Source: Sinimarinibacterium flocculans (GTDB lineage Bacteria; Pseudomonadota; Gammaproteobacteria; Nevskiales; Nevskiaceae). From it: 64,000 nt of DNA. The stretch is taken from contig NZ_QICN01000002.1 of NCBI RefSeq assembly GCF_003201205.1, positions 421,780 to 485,779 on the forward strand. The letters are read 5' to 3'. The notes under the pieces are model-generated. The model was not told the DNA's origin. It was given only the letters and a program-made list of their open reading frames with translations, and searched no databases. Shown piece by piece: positions 1 to 8,898 of this stretch; the stretch's first letter is position 1, and the number at the start of each line of letters is the position of its first letter. The translations under genes and the position numbers were made by a program.

Positions 1-1707
1 CAGGAACAGCAGCGTCTCCTCACCCAGCGAGAACTCGAGCCCGACCTTGGGGCTGAAGCTGTGCTGCGTGTCGGACAGCAGGTTGCTGTCCGGATCGGCA
101 GGGAACAGGGCGGGCGCGTCGCGGTTGCGCGTGAGCGTCTGGTAGGACTCGATGATGAAGCGCTCCTCCGACTGGTAGCGCGCGCCCAGCGTCATCCGCA
201 GCCGGTCCGTGAAGCTCACGGTCATCTGCCCGAAGTAGGCCAGCGACCGCGCGCCGAGTTGGCCGTACTGGTTGATGCCGGGCCCTTGCCCGTCGCCGAG
301 AACCGGCAGGTCGAGCAGTCCGGTGATGGGGCCGAGCAGCGGATTGGCGAGATTGAGCTTGATGCTCAGACCTTCCTTGTAGCCCTGGTCCGCCCGGAAG
401 TAGTACATGCCGGCGATCCAGTTCAGCCAGCCGGCGCCCCAGGTGCCGTCGTTGGACAGCAGCTGCAGCTCGGCCGTCTGCACGTCGCCGAACAGGTCGC
501 CGTCCACCGACAGCAGCGGCGTCGGCGAACCGTCGAGATCGTAGAACGCCGTGTTCTCGATGGACTGATCGGAGGTCAGCACGCGGATGTCGAGCCACGG
601 CAGCGTCCATTCGGCGCGCCCGTAGAAGACCGTGTTCTCGACACCGTTGTCGACCGGTGCGCTGAGCTCGCCGTCGTATCCGGTCTGCGGCTGGATGAGG
701 GCGCCGAGGAGCGGGCTCGGTGCGTAGTTGAGCTGGAACAGCGAGCCCGCTCCGTCCTGCTCCGAGCGCAGGGCCGCAAGCTCGATCTCCAGCGTATCCG
801 TCGGCCGTATCGCCATCTTCACGCGCGCGCCCTTCGCGACGACGGGTTCGAGCGGCTGCCCGGCCGCGACGCCGTCCATGTAGAAGTCCTCGCGGTTGTG
901 GTAGGCGGAGACGCTCATCGCCATGGACTCGCCCAACGGCAGATTCAGGTAGCCGCGGTTCTTGATGCTGTTGAAGGCACCGACGCTGCTCTGCACCGAA
1001 CCGGAGAACACCTCGAAATCCGGCGCCGGGGTGTGAATGCTGATGGCCCCGCCGACGGCGTTGCGGCCGAACAAGGTGCCCTGCGGCCCCTTGAGCACCT
1101 CGATGCGCTCGACGTTGCCGAAGTTCTGCGCAAGGCCCTGGCCGAACGGGAAGTAGATGTCGTCGATGTAGTAGGCGACGCTCGGGTCGCCGAGCAGGAA
1201 CACGTCCGAGCCGAGGCCGCGCAGATAGACGATCGCGAAACCGATGCTGTTGGAGAAGTTCAGCGCCGGCACGATCAGCGACAGCTTGGTCGGATCGTCC
1301 ACGCCCAGCGCATCCAGCTTGTCGCCGCTGAAGGCTTGGACGGAGATCGGCACGTCTCGCAGGTTTTCCTCGCGCTTCTGCGCGGTGACGACGATTTCCT
1401 CGACCAGGCGGTTCGTCGGCCGCTCGCGCACGACCGGGGGCGGTGGGTCCTCGGCCACGCGAATCACGTCCAGCTCGTCCGCCACCTCGACGTCCGCCGC
1501 CGGAGAATCCGGCGTGCCCAACGTGGTCTGCGGCGCGTCCGGTGCGTCACCTTTGCTGTCCCCGGCAGGCGCCTGCTGCGGCTCGCTGCCGAGCAGAAAG
1601 TCCAGATCATCCTGCGCCGACGCGGCGCCCGCGACGAGGATCAGTGCCAGAGAGACCAGCCCCGGCGAGAGGGCCCGTTCGTGACGCTTGCGCACACCCG
1701 CGTTCAT
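1..1707 (-). CDS. TonB-dependent receptor, partial (C-terminus outside window)
   Basis: Outer-membrane, TonB-energised receptor for uptake of a large or hydrophobic substrate. The readable 569 residues start with a signal peptide (basic N-terminus, then hydrophobic LVSLALILVAGAASA). An acidic Pro-rich linker follows, then the plug-domain entry EEIVVTAQKREENLRDVPIS and the plug core VERIEVLKGPQGTLFGRNAVGG, and the start of the beta-barrel. The reading frame is open to the window edge, so about 200-300 barrel residues are missing. The ATG overlaps the stop of the upstream monooxygenase gene by 4 bases (ATGA), making this the last visible gene of the operon that starts with the linalool-dehydratase-like gene. 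The substrate is unknown; context suggests a terpenoid or related lipid. The family call is secure. Confidence 0.93.
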   Translation of the reverse strand, partial: MNAGVRKRHERALSPGLVSLALILVAGAASAQDDLDFLLGSEPQQAPAGDSKGDAPDAPQTTLGTPDSPAADVEVADELDVIRVAEDPPPPVVRERPTNRLVEEIVVTAQKREENLRDVPISVQAFSGDKLDALGVDDPTKLSLIVPALNFSNSIGFAIVYLRGLGSDVFLLGDPSVAYYIDDIYFPFGQGLAQNFGNVERIEVLKGPQGTLFGRNAVGGAISIHTPAPDFEVFSGSVQSSVGAFNSIKNRGYLNLPLGESMAMSVSAYHNREDFYMDGVAAGQPLEPVVAKGARVKMAIRPTDTLEIELAALRSEQDGAGSLFQLNYAPSPLLGALIQPQTGYDGELSAPVDNGVENTVFYGRAEWTLPWLDIRVLTSDQSIENTAFYDLDGSPTPLLSVDGDLFGDVQTAELQLLSNDGTWGAGWLNWIAGMYYFRADQGYKEGLSIKLNLANPLLGPITGLLDLPVLGDGQGPGINQYGQLGARSLAYFGQMTVSFTDRLRMTLGARYQSEERFIIESYQTLTRNRDAPALFPADPDSNLLSDTQHSFSPKVGLEFSLGEETLLFL

Positions 1708-3242
1708 TCCACCCGCTCCTGTGCCTGATCCCGGAAATGCGAGCGCTCGGTGCTGGCCTGCGCTGGCGTGAGTTCGTACTCGGCCAGGTCCGGCCGACGC
1801 ATGTCGCGGTAGAAGCGCGCCGGTGGATGCGCGTAGAGATTCGGGTCGCCCGAGGCATCGATGTACCAGCTTCGACAGCCGCCCGTCGCCCAGATGGTCC
1901 GGCGGACGGCCTGCGCCAGATCGGCGTTGTAGCGCTCGAACGACAGGCGCCGCGGCGATACCGCTGCGAGGCCGCGCCTGCGCATCGCGTCGAGCACCTG
2001 CACGATGTAGCGGATCTGGATCTCGCTGACCGAGACCAGCGAAATGTTTCCGACCGGACCGCCGGGACCTTCGAGAAACCACAGGTTCGGAAAGCCGGGC
2101 ACCGACATCGCCCGGTGCGCGCGCGGCGCCTCGCCCCAGACATCCGCCAGCCGCTGCCCTTCGCTGCCGATCACGTCCACCGGCAGGATGAAGCGGTTGC
2201 TGTGGAAGCCCGTGCACAGCACCAGGGTGTCGAGCGCGTGCAAACGTCGGTCGCGCGTGCGCACCCCCTCGGGTTCGAGGCGCTCGATGGCGTCTGTCAC
2301 CAGCTCGACGTTGTCGCGGACGATGGCCTCGTAGAACGTCGAGCAGATCACCAGGCGCTTGCAACCCGCGCGGTAGTCCGGCGTGAGCTTGCGGCGGAGG
2401 TCCGGGTCCTTGACCGTGCGCTGCAGGTTCCAGCGGCAGGTCCATTCGAACAGCCGCTGCATCAGGGTGTTGCCCATCGTCGCCGGCCCCAGCGTGCGTT
2501 CCAGCGCGAGGCGATGCGCGTGGTACATCAGCCGCGGCAGGCCCGGCACTCGCGCCATCAGCCATTTCCACCAGCCGGAATACCGCTTCTGCAGCAGCGG
2601 AAACATCCACTGCGGCGTGCGCTGGAAGCACGACAGGCGGGCGCAGCGCGCGCCGAGCGCGCCGACGATCTGCGCCGCCGTGGACCCGGTGCCGATGACG
2701 CCGACACGCGCGCCATCGACCGGCGCATCGTCTTCCCAGCGCGATGAATGGAAGACCCGTCCACGGAAGTCCCGCAGGCCCGGAATCTCCGGCAGCTTCG
2801 GATGATGGAGGATGCCGGCCGCAGAGATGACGATGTCGTAGGTGTCCTCGCCATGCCGGGTCACCAGGCGCCAGCGCTGCCCGGTGCTGACGAGACGTTC
2901 CACCGGCGTTTCGAAGCGGATGCAGCGGCGGATGTCGAAGTCGTCCGTCACCTTCTCCAGATAGGCGCGGATTTCCTCGCCGAGCGGATAGCGGTGCGAC
3001 CAGCGTGGATTCGGCGCGAAGGTGAACGAGTACCAGTACGACGCGATGTCGCAGGACAGACCCGGATACCGGTTGTCGCGCCAGGTGCCGCCGACGGCAG
3101 CGGCTTTCTCGTAGACCGTCACGTCGTCGTAGCCGGCCTTGCGCAGATGCACGACCGCAGCGAGGCCCGACAGGCCGCTGCCGATGATCGCGATCTTCGG
3201 CATGCGACCGGCGGCCGCCCAGGGCATGAGGGTGTCGTCCAT
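1704..3242 (-). CDS. Type I Baeyer-Villiger / flavin-containing monooxygenase
   Basis: A 512-residue FAD/NADPH monooxygenase predicted to insert one oxygen atom next to a ketone, giving an ester or lactone. The FAD Rossmann motif GSGLSG is at residues 21-26. The segment RYPGLSCDIASYWYSF (58-73) is typical of Baeyer-Villiger enzymes. The fingerprint F-x-G-x3-H-x3-W is present at 159-169, followed by E rather than the usual P or D. The NADPH Rossmann motif GTGSTA is at 184-189. The chosen ATG lies 2 bases after the acyl-CoA ligase stop; a longer upstream reading overlaps that gene and is unlikely. The stop overlaps the receptor start by 4 bases. The neighbours (SDR, CoA ligase, linalool-dehydratase-like protein) suggest alcohol to ketone to ester or acid processing. 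The substrate is not known. Confidence 0.88.
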   Translation of the reverse strand: MDDTLMPWAAAGRMPKIAIIGSGLSGLAAVVHLRKAGYDDVTVYEKAAAVGGTWRDNRYPGLSCDIASYWYSFTFAPNPRWSHRYPLGEEIRAYLEKVTDDFDIRRCIRFETPVERLVSTGQRWRLVTRHGEDTYDIVISAAGILHHPKLPEIPGLRDFRGRVFHSSRWEDDAPVDGARVGVIGTGSTAAQIVGALGARCARLSCFQRTPQWMFPLLQKRYSGWWKWLMARVPGLPRLMYHAHRLALERTLGPATMGNTLMQRLFEWTCRWNLQRTVKDPDLRRKLTPDYRAGCKRLVICSTFYEAIVRDNVELVTDAIERLEPEGVRTRDRRLHALDTLVLCTGFHSNRFILPVDVIGSEGQRLADVWGEAPRAHRAMSVPGFPNLWFLEGPGGPVGNISLVSVSEIQIRYIVQVLDAMRRRGLAAVSPRRLSFERYNADLAQAVRRTIWATGGCRSWYIDASGDPNLYAHPPARFYRDMRRPDLAEYELTPAQASTERSHFRDQAQERVE

Positions 3243-3244
3243 GC

Positions 3245-4807
3245 TCAGTTCACCTGCCGGTCGCGGCCTTCCCAGTACGGCGCACGCAGCTCGCGTTTCA
3301 GGATCTTGCCGGCCCCGGAGAGCGGCAGCGCTTCGTTCCGGAACTCGACGCTGCGCGGACACTTGTAGCCGGCGATCCGCCCGCGGCAATGGGCGATCAG
3401 CGTCGCCTCGTCGACGGGCTGGCCCGGCCTGGCGACGACGATGGCGTGCACCATCTCGCCCCACTCCGGATCGGGTACTCCGATCACTGCCACCTGGCCG
3501 ACCGCCGGATGGGTCGACAGCGCGCTTTCGACCTCGGTCGAATACACGTTCTCGCCGCCGCTGACGATCATGTCCTTCGCGCGATCGACCAGAAACAGGT
3601 AACCGTCCGCATCGAGATAGCCGACGTCGCCGGTGTGCACCCAGCCGTCGCGCAGCACCTCCGCCGTCTGCCGCGGCTTGTTCCAGTAGCCCAGCATCGC
3701 GTTCGGCCCGCTGGCGCAGACTTCGCCGATCTCGCCGGCAGCCAGCGTCGTGCCCTCCGGCCCGGCGATCCGGATGTGCACGCCGTAGGCGGCGCGGCCG
3801 GCGGAGCGCAGCAGGCGGCTGCGCTCGCCCTGCCCCACGTGATCGTCCGGCAGCAGCAGCGACACCACCGGCGCCATCTCGGTCTGTCCGTAGGCCTGCA
3901 TCAGCCGTATGTGCGGCGTGGTCGCAAACACGCGGCGCAGCAGCCCCTCGGGCATCGGCGACGCGCCGTAGAGAATGCGCCGGAGTCCGGCGAGCTTTCC
4001 GGCGTCGAAGTCCGGATGGTCAAACAGCATCTGCATCATCGTCGGCACCAACAGGGCGTCGGTGAGCCGTGTGTCCGCGATGACCTGCTGCACGCGCTGC
4101 GGCTCGAAGGCCGGAACGATCACGTGGCGCGCGGCCAGCAGCGTGAACGTGTACAGCACGGCGAGATCGGCCAGATGGAACATCGGCGCCGCGTGCAGTA
4201 CGGCGCTGTGCTCGTCGGCTTCGATCGCCGCGACGACGCTCAGTGCGCTGGACAGCAGCGCCGCATGCGTCAGCATCACGCCCTTGGGAAATCCGGTCGT
4301 GCCTCCGGTGTAGAAGATGCCGGCGATCTGCTGCTCGCCCTGTACCTGCTCGTGACATTCCGCGGCTTCGGCGATCAACCGCTCCAGCGGCAGCGCCCAG
4401 TGCGGACACTCATCGGCATCGCCGATGAACAGGCAGCCGCCCAGGTCGCTCCCCTGCGCCCGCAACGCGTCGACCGTCGGCAGGAACGTCCGGTCGAACA
4501 GCAGCCATCGCGATTGCGAGTCGCGCAGCGCATAGCTCAGTTCCATCACCGCCCAGCGGATGTTCAGCGGAACGATGCGCGCACCGATCTGCGGCACGGC
4601 GAACAGGGCATCGAAGTAGCGATCGCTGTTCAGTGCGAGGATCGCGACCTGCTCGTTGCACGAGACGCCCAGCGCGCGAAGCGCCGACGCCAGCCGGCGT
4701 ACGTCGCGCGCGGTCTCGGCCCAGCTTCGATCCCGACCCATGAAGGTGGTGGCCATAGCGCGTGCGCGCTGCTGCTCGGCGCGCCAGATCATTTGACAGA
4801 GATGCAT
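3245..4807 (-). CDS. AMP-dependent acyl-CoA ligase (ANL superfamily)
   Basis: A 520-residue enzyme that should activate a carboxylic acid to its CoA thioester through an acyl-AMP. The P-loop YTGGTTGFPKG is at about residues 166-176. Further motifs are YGQTEM, GWVHTGDVGYLDADGYLFLVDR and the C-terminal lysine motif SGAGKILKRELR. The length is normal for the fatty/aromatic acyl-CoA ligase families. It sits 36 bases after the SDR gene and 2 bases before the monooxygenase gene, so it is in the same transcript. It differs from the FadD3-like ligase further along and is not obviously a steroid enzyme. It probably activates the acid released by the terpenoid-like pathway; the exact substrate is unknown. 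Confidence 0.88.
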   Translation of the reverse strand: MHLCQMIWRAEQQRARAMATTFMGRDRSWAETARDVRRLASALRALGVSCNEQVAILALNSDRYFDALFAVPQIGARIVPLNIRWAVMELSYALRDSQSRWLLFDRTFLPTVDALRAQGSDLGGCLFIGDADECPHWALPLERLIAEAAECHEQVQGEQQIAGIFYTGGTTGFPKGVMLTHAALLSSALSVVAAIEADEHSAVLHAAPMFHLADLAVLYTFTLLAARHVIVPAFEPQRVQQVIADTRLTDALLVPTMMQMLFDHPDFDAGKLAGLRRILYGASPMPEGLLRRVFATTPHIRLMQAYGQTEMAPVVSLLLPDDHVGQGERSRLLRSAGRAAYGVHIRIAGPEGTTLAAGEIGEVCASGPNAMLGYWNKPRQTAEVLRDGWVHTGDVGYLDADGYLFLVDRAKDMIVSGGENVYSTEVESALSTHPAVGQVAVIGVPDPEWGEMVHAIVVARPGQPVDEATLIAHCRGRIAGYKCPRSVEFRNEALPLSGAGKILKRELRAPYWEGRDRQVN

Positions 4808-4843
4808 GTGGGTCTCCGGGGTTGAGTCGCCTTCGGAATTGCG

Positions 4844-5644
4844 TCAGGACCGCGTCGGCGCGGTTCTGCGATCCGGGCGCTCCAGCAGCCGTACCAGCGC
4901 CCACAGCAGGCCGGGGGACAGGCGACGGGCCCACACGCTGGCGCGCGTGTACCAGCCGGGGAACACCCAGAAGCGGCGCCGGCGCAGCGCGGCGTCGACG
5001 GCGTCGATGACCTGCGGCGCAGTGATCGGGGGCAGCAGATCGAGAAAGCGCGGCCAGCGCGTCGCCCTGCCCTGCGCCAGCAACGGCGTCTTCACGGCGG
5101 GGGGACAGACACAGACGACCTGCACGCCGCTGCCGCGGCATTCCTGATGCAGGACCTCGGTGTAGGTCACGGCGGCCGACTTGGTCGCGGCGTACGCCCC
5201 CATGAAGAAGATCGGCACGTGCCCGGACAGCGAAGCGAAGCTCACGAACTCCCCGCGGCGTCGGGCGATCAGCAGCGGCATCGTCGCCGCCGCGACGTTG
5301 ACCAGCCCGCCGACATTGATGTCGAACAGTCGCCGCACGGTCGCAGCGTCCATGTCGACGAGTCGTCCCAGCGGCATGATCGCCGCCGCATTGACGACGC
5401 GACGCAGGGGCCCGAGACGGGCTTCGGCCTGCGTCACCGCGTCGCGCACCGCCCCGGCGTCACGCACGTCGCAGGTCAGCTTCAGCAGTTGCGGCGACGT
5501 GCCGAGCTGGTCGAGGCCCGCCGTATCGACGTCCACGGCTGCCACCGACCACCCCTGCTGCAGCAGGCGGCGTGCGCAGAGCTGTCCCATGCCGCTGCCG
5601 GCACCGGTGATGAAAGCCACGTCGCGATCGCCCGCCATCGTCAT
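4844..5644 (-). CDS. Short-chain dehydrogenase/reductase (SDR)
   Basis: A 266-residue classical SDR expected to interconvert an alcohol and a ketone with NAD(P). The cofactor motif TGAGSGMG is at residues 13-20. The N-A-A-A variant of the usual NNAG motif occurs in VVNAAAIMPLG, and the catalytic serine and YxxxK are in SFASLSG and YAATK. The C-terminal 40 residues are basic and hydrophobic (RRFWVFPGWYTRASVWARRL), which may dock the protein to membrane. The first ATG is taken because it overlaps the upstream stop as ATGA; a second ATG two codons later is possible. A plausible role is oxidation of a secondary alcohol to the ketone used by the Baeyer-Villiger enzyme two genes on. Confidence 0.88.
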   Translation of the reverse strand: MTMAGDRDVAFITGAGSGMGQLCARRLLQQGWSVAAVDVDTAGLDQLGTSPQLLKLTCDVRDAGAVRDAVTQAEARLGPLRRVVNAAAIMPLGRLVDMDAATVRRLFDINVGGLVNVAAATMPLLIARRRGEFVSFASLSGHVPIFFMGAYAATKSAAVTYTEVLHQECRGSGVQVVCVCPPAVKTPLLAQGRATRWPRFLDLLPPITAPQVIDAVDAALRRRRFWVFPGWYTRASVWARRLSPGLLWALVRLLERPDRRTAPTRS

Positions 5645-7572
5645 GGCGCCGGCGCGACCAGCAGACGCTGCGGTGCGGCCTCGATGCGAAGGTCGAAGCG
5701 GGCCCGGCCACCGGCATCCGCGACGCAGACCTGTGCATCGCCGATGCGATAGCGCTGACCCGGCCGCAGCTGATCCAGACCGAGCGTCGCTGTCCGGCCG
5801 ACCGCGGCGCTGCAGCCCGGCGCGAGTTCCAGCGCCAGTGCCGAGCCGTCATTGCGCGCGTAGCAGACCAGCACATCCGGGTATGGGGCTTCGGCCAGAA
5901 CCGGACCGGCGCGCTCGACGTCGGGAATGCCGTCGGCATGCATCGAGCGTCGCTGGTTCGGCCGGGCCGTCCAGTGATAGAGCGTCGTCGCATGGGCCTG
6001 CGTGGACACGCCATCGAGCGAGACGGCACCGTCGTTCTCCGGCCGCCAGTCGAATTCCTCGCGGACGCGCTCGCGCAGCAGCGCCGCCACCTCGAGATCG
6101 CCCATCTCGGCTGCGGCGGCGCCGATCTGCGTATAGGTTGTGATCATCGACGGCCGGTAACTGCCCGTATCGAGCCGGTCCCAGCCGCGCGCCTCGATCT
6201 CGATCCGCCCGTCGAGCACGCGGATGTAGTCCATGCGCGCGATCTCCCAGGAACGGCGCGCGATGTCCGGAAAGGTGCCGTGCTGGAAATGCGCGGTGAC
6301 GCTGTCCGCCATCGCCGAGGTCAGCATCGGCAGTGTCAGGCCGGTGTGCGTCGAGCGGATCGCCAGCACCCGGCCGTCGAGCGTGCAGAACTCGTCGTCG
6401 AAGCGGCGCCTGTAGTCGGACTCGATCTCCGCGAACCAGCGCGTGCCGTACAGACGGTCGTGCACCTTCAGCGCGATCGCGCTGAAGTTGTTGCACATCG
6501 GGTAGATCCAGTTCGGTTCGCAGGGGAAGAGCGTGAAGGGGCTCTTGCGGTGGCTGCGATGGAGCACCTCGCAGATCTCGCTGAACCGGTAGCGCCACTC
6601 GCGGCCGGACGGATGCCGCAGGACCAGGGGCTCGTCCTGGTAGCGCGTGTCGCCGGTGTTGGAGATGTACTCGGCGAGCATCGCCATGTACCAGCCGTGA
6701 TACATGACGTTGTCACGGTGGTGGATGGGATTCGGATCGAGCGCGAGGTTGCCCCAGGCGTTCTCCCAGACCCAGTACTTCCAGTTGCGGTGATCGAGCA
6801 TCTTCAGATGCAGCCGGCGCTGGGCTTCACTCAGGTAGCCGGTGAAGGCCGGCGTCGCGCCGTAGTGCACGCCGGAGAGCGCATAGCCCATGCCGCAAAG
6901 CGCATAGCGCAGCGCCCCGAACTGGAACTGGTCGACCCAGTTGATGCCGTCGTAGCGATCGACCGGCTGCAGCGCACGATCGAGGACATGTCGCAGCAGT
7001 GGCAGCGCATCCCGGTTCAGCGGGGCGGGCTCGAACCGGCCGGCGGGGCGCAGCTGCAAGGCCCGTTCGCGCAACGCGACATTGCGGCGGGCACGATGCC
7101 GCAGCGCCTGCGCGGTCGTGCGCCGCGCGGTGCGCACGGCGAGCCCCCCGGCCAGGCCGAGTATCGCCATGACCAGCCACGGCGCTCCGGTCCAGGGCAC
7201 ATCCGGCACGGCGATGGCGGCCGCCAGCGCGGACAGCAGCCAGACGGCGACCGGAGCCACGACATTGCCGCTGCCGAACCATGCGAAGAAGCCAAGGCCG
7301 AAGAGCGCGATCGTCAACAGCCATGCGGCCACGCTGGCGGCGACGCCGGAAAGGCTCGTGAAGCCCGCCGCAAAACCTGCGCCGGGCATCAGCAGGCCGA
7401 GCCCGAAGGCACGCCACGCAGACGGCGCTGCCGTCCACAGCATCCAGCCCAGTACCGCCGCGCCGGCGTAGACAGCGGCCAGGCGCCGGTACCGCTGTCT
7501 CGTCAGCGGCCCGGCGGCGCGGTCCCGCAACGGGATCGTTGCGACCGTCACAACCGGCGATGCAGGGTCCAC
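5641..7572 (-). CDS. Membrane-anchored linalool dehydratase/isomerase-like protein
   Basis: A 643-residue protein. Residues 30-145 hold about four hydrophobic membrane segments. Residues about 200-560 resemble linalool dehydratase-isomerase (Ldi) of Castellaniella, an alpha/alpha barrel that hydrates or dehydrates and isomerises C10 terpene alcohols. The best match is CEPNWIYPMCNNF with C351 and C360, the same 9-residue spacing as the two active-site cysteines of Ldi, followed by a conserved hydrophobic helix ending DRLYGTRW. NWVDQF (D214) may match the catalytic Asp region, and DNVMYHGWYM aligns with ENIMYKGHLN, where the Ldi His is Trp here and a His sits two positions earlier. Ldi itself is secreted and lacks the membrane domain. 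The start is GTG, divergent from a TetR gene. The superfamily call is fairly sure; the reaction is unknown. Confidence 0.78.
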   Translation of the reverse strand: MDPASPVVTVATIPLRDRAAGPLTRQRYRRLAAVYAGAAVLGWMLWTAAPSAWRAFGLGLLMPGAGFAAGFTSLSGVAASVAAWLLTIALFGLGFFAWFGSGNVVAPVAVWLLSALAAAIAVPDVPWTGAPWLVMAILGLAGGLAVRTARRTTAQALRHRARRNVALRERALQLRPAGRFEPAPLNRDALPLLRHVLDRALQPVDRYDGINWVDQFQFGALRYALCGMGYALSGVHYGATPAFTGYLSEAQRRLHLKMLDHRNWKYWVWENAWGNLALDPNPIHHRDNVMYHGWYMAMLAEYISNTGDTRYQDEPLVLRHPSGREWRYRFSEICEVLHRSHRKSPFTLFPCEPNWIYPMCNNFSAIALKVHDRLYGTRWFAEIESDYRRRFDDEFCTLDGRVLAIRSTHTGLTLPMLTSAMADSVTAHFQHGTFPDIARRSWEIARMDYIRVLDGRIEIEARGWDRLDTGSYRPSMITTYTQIGAAAAEMGDLEVAALLRERVREEFDWRPENDGAVSLDGVSTQAHATTLYHWTARPNQRRSMHADGIPDVERAGPVLAEAPYPDVLVCYARNDGSALALELAPGCSAAVGRTATLGLDQLRPGQRYRIGDAQVCVADAGGRARFDLRIEAAPQRLLVAPAP

Positions 7573-7601
7573 GGCGCTCTCCTCGCGATCTGATCGTTCT
7601 G

Positions 7602-7620
7602 CGCCGATAAACTATCGGCG
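7602..7620. promoter_or_regulatory. Perfect palindrome, probable TetR operator
   Basis: An 8-base inverted repeat CGCCGATA-AAC-TATCGGCG lies in the 71-base gap between the divergent linalool-dehydratase-like and TetR genes. The symmetry and size fit a TetR-dimer site, and its position would let it control both directions. Function is inferred from position. Confidence 0.7.
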
Positions 7621-7643
7621 GCTCCTGAACAGATCGACCGAGA

Positions 7644-8270
7644 ATGTCCAAACGGCCGGCGGACGAAAAAACCCGCGCGCATGCTGGGGCGCGCCTGGAC
7701 GTCGCGGCGCTGCTCACGGAAGCGATGGAGCGGCAGATCCGCAAGGGCGCGTCGTTCCAGGCGCTGACGGTCGACGGGCTCGCGCGCGAGGCGGGAGTGT
7801 CCCGGTCGAGCTTCTACCTGCGATTCAAGGACAAGAACGATCTGCTCGCCTATCTGCTGGAGCGCGTGGCCAGCGAGATCGGCGTCGCCGCGGGCGACTG
7901 GTTCGCGCATCCGGAAAGCACCGGCCCGGACCAGGTGATGACGGCGGTGGCCGGCATCGTCGACGTCTTCGAGCGTCACCGCGCGGTCATGCAGGCGGCG
8001 ATCGAAACCTCGGGCCAGGATCCGAAGATCGATTCGCTGTATCGCCAGCTCCTGAGAAACCTGCTCCGCACCAATCGCCGCGTCGTTCAGCGCGCGGCGA
8101 TGGCAGGACGGACGCGCCCTGACCTGAGCACCGACGTCGGCGATGCCCTGGTGTGGATGATCGAGCGCTGCAGCTATCAGCTCGCCAGCGCGGACGCCCG
8201 CGGGCGACAGCGCGCGATCGGGGCGTTGTCGCACATCGTCTGGCACAGCCTGTTCGAAGATGAACGCTAG
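7644..8270 (+). CDS. TetR/AcrR-family transcriptional regulator
   Basis: A 208-residue DNA-binding regulator. The N-terminal helix-turn-helix spans about residues 35-70 (FQALTVDGLAREAGVSRSSFYLRFKDKNDLL), the classic TetR form. The C-terminal ligand and dimer domain is helical and not assignable to a ligand. It is transcribed away from the linalool-dehydratase-like operon, with a palindrome between them. It is most likely the local, ligand-released repressor of that operon and of itself. Confidence 0.88.
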   Translation: MSKRPADEKTRAHAGARLDVAALLTEAMERQIRKGASFQALTVDGLAREAGVSRSSFYLRFKDKNDLLAYLLERVASEIGVAAGDWFAHPESTGPDQVMTAVAGIVDVFERHRAVMQAAIETSGQDPKIDSLYRQLLRNLLRTNRRVVQRAAMAGRTRPDLSTDVGDALVWMIERCSYQLASADARGRQRAIGALSHIVWHSLFEDER

Positions 8271-8521
8271 TGCAGCGCTCTCAACGAAACGTTGGAAGAT
8301 GGCCGAAGGACTTTCGTGCAGATCGAGGCGCGAATCGGAGGCGTAGCGGGCACTACGGCGACGATGAGCAACGAAGAGCTGCGCGAAAGGACTCGGCCAG
8401 GGCTAACGGTTTGTTGGGAACGCTGCACTCATCCGGTGGCGCGCTAGCGTCCCGCGTGCACGCCCGCGGTCCCACACCCCGCAGTGCCACACTACGCCCC
8501 TGCCCTTCGCCGGAGTTTTTC
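8271..8521. other. Intergenic stretch without a supported gene
   Basis: About 250 bases between the TetR gene and the thioesterase. Open frames across it give low-complexity, Arg-rich translations without a family signature, so I call no gene. GGAG at 8512-8515 is the ribosome site of the next gene. Confidence 0.6.
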
Positions 8522-8896
8522 GTGGACGTCAGCGGTCGCATCGAATTTCGCATCACCGAGCAGGGGCCCGACCGCGTCGTCGGGACGATGCCGGTCCAGC
8601 CCGGCATCCTCAATCCCTTCGGCACCGCGCACGCCGGCGCCATTCTCTGGTTCGCCGACGTCTGCGCCACGGTGCTGGCTTTCGGCGGCACCGGCATGAC
8701 CCCGGGTGGCAGCGGATTTCCGCTGGCCATCAACCTCAGCGCGGCACTCACCGGCAACCAGAAGGACGGCAGCTTCACCGCCACCTCGCAATACGTGCGC
8801 AAGGGGCGCAGCCTGAGCGTCGTGCGCACCACGGTCACCGGCGACGACGGCCGGCTGATCGCCGACGTCACGACCAGCCACGTGCCGGCGAAGTAG
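8522..8896 (+). CDS. PaaI-type hotdog thioesterase
   Basis: A 124-residue single hotdog-domain protein that should hydrolyse an acyl-CoA thioester. The core GILNPFGTAHAGAILWFADVCATVLAF carries the N-P-F-G-T-A-H-A-G pattern of the PaaI/YbgC-like phenylacetyl-CoA thioesterase family. The end SVVRTTVTGDDGRLIADVTTSHV is the expected last beta-strands. A GTG start is chosen because GGAG lies 6 bases upstream and the product begins right at the domain; a longer in-frame reading would add about 84 unrelated residues. No operon partner is evident, so its role is general acyl-CoA housekeeping or unknown. Confidence 0.82.
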   Translation: MDVSGRIEFRITEQGPDRVVGTMPVQPGILNPFGTAHAGAILWFADVCATVLAFGGTGMTPGGSGFPLAINLSAALTGNQKDGSFTATSQYVRKGRSLSVVRTTVTGDDGRLIADVTTSHVPAK

Positions 8897-8898
8897 CG

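Noticed and set aside
61-1728. A 555-codon plus-strand frame at the window start
   Set aside because: The opposite strand encodes an unmistakable TonB receptor running off the edge.
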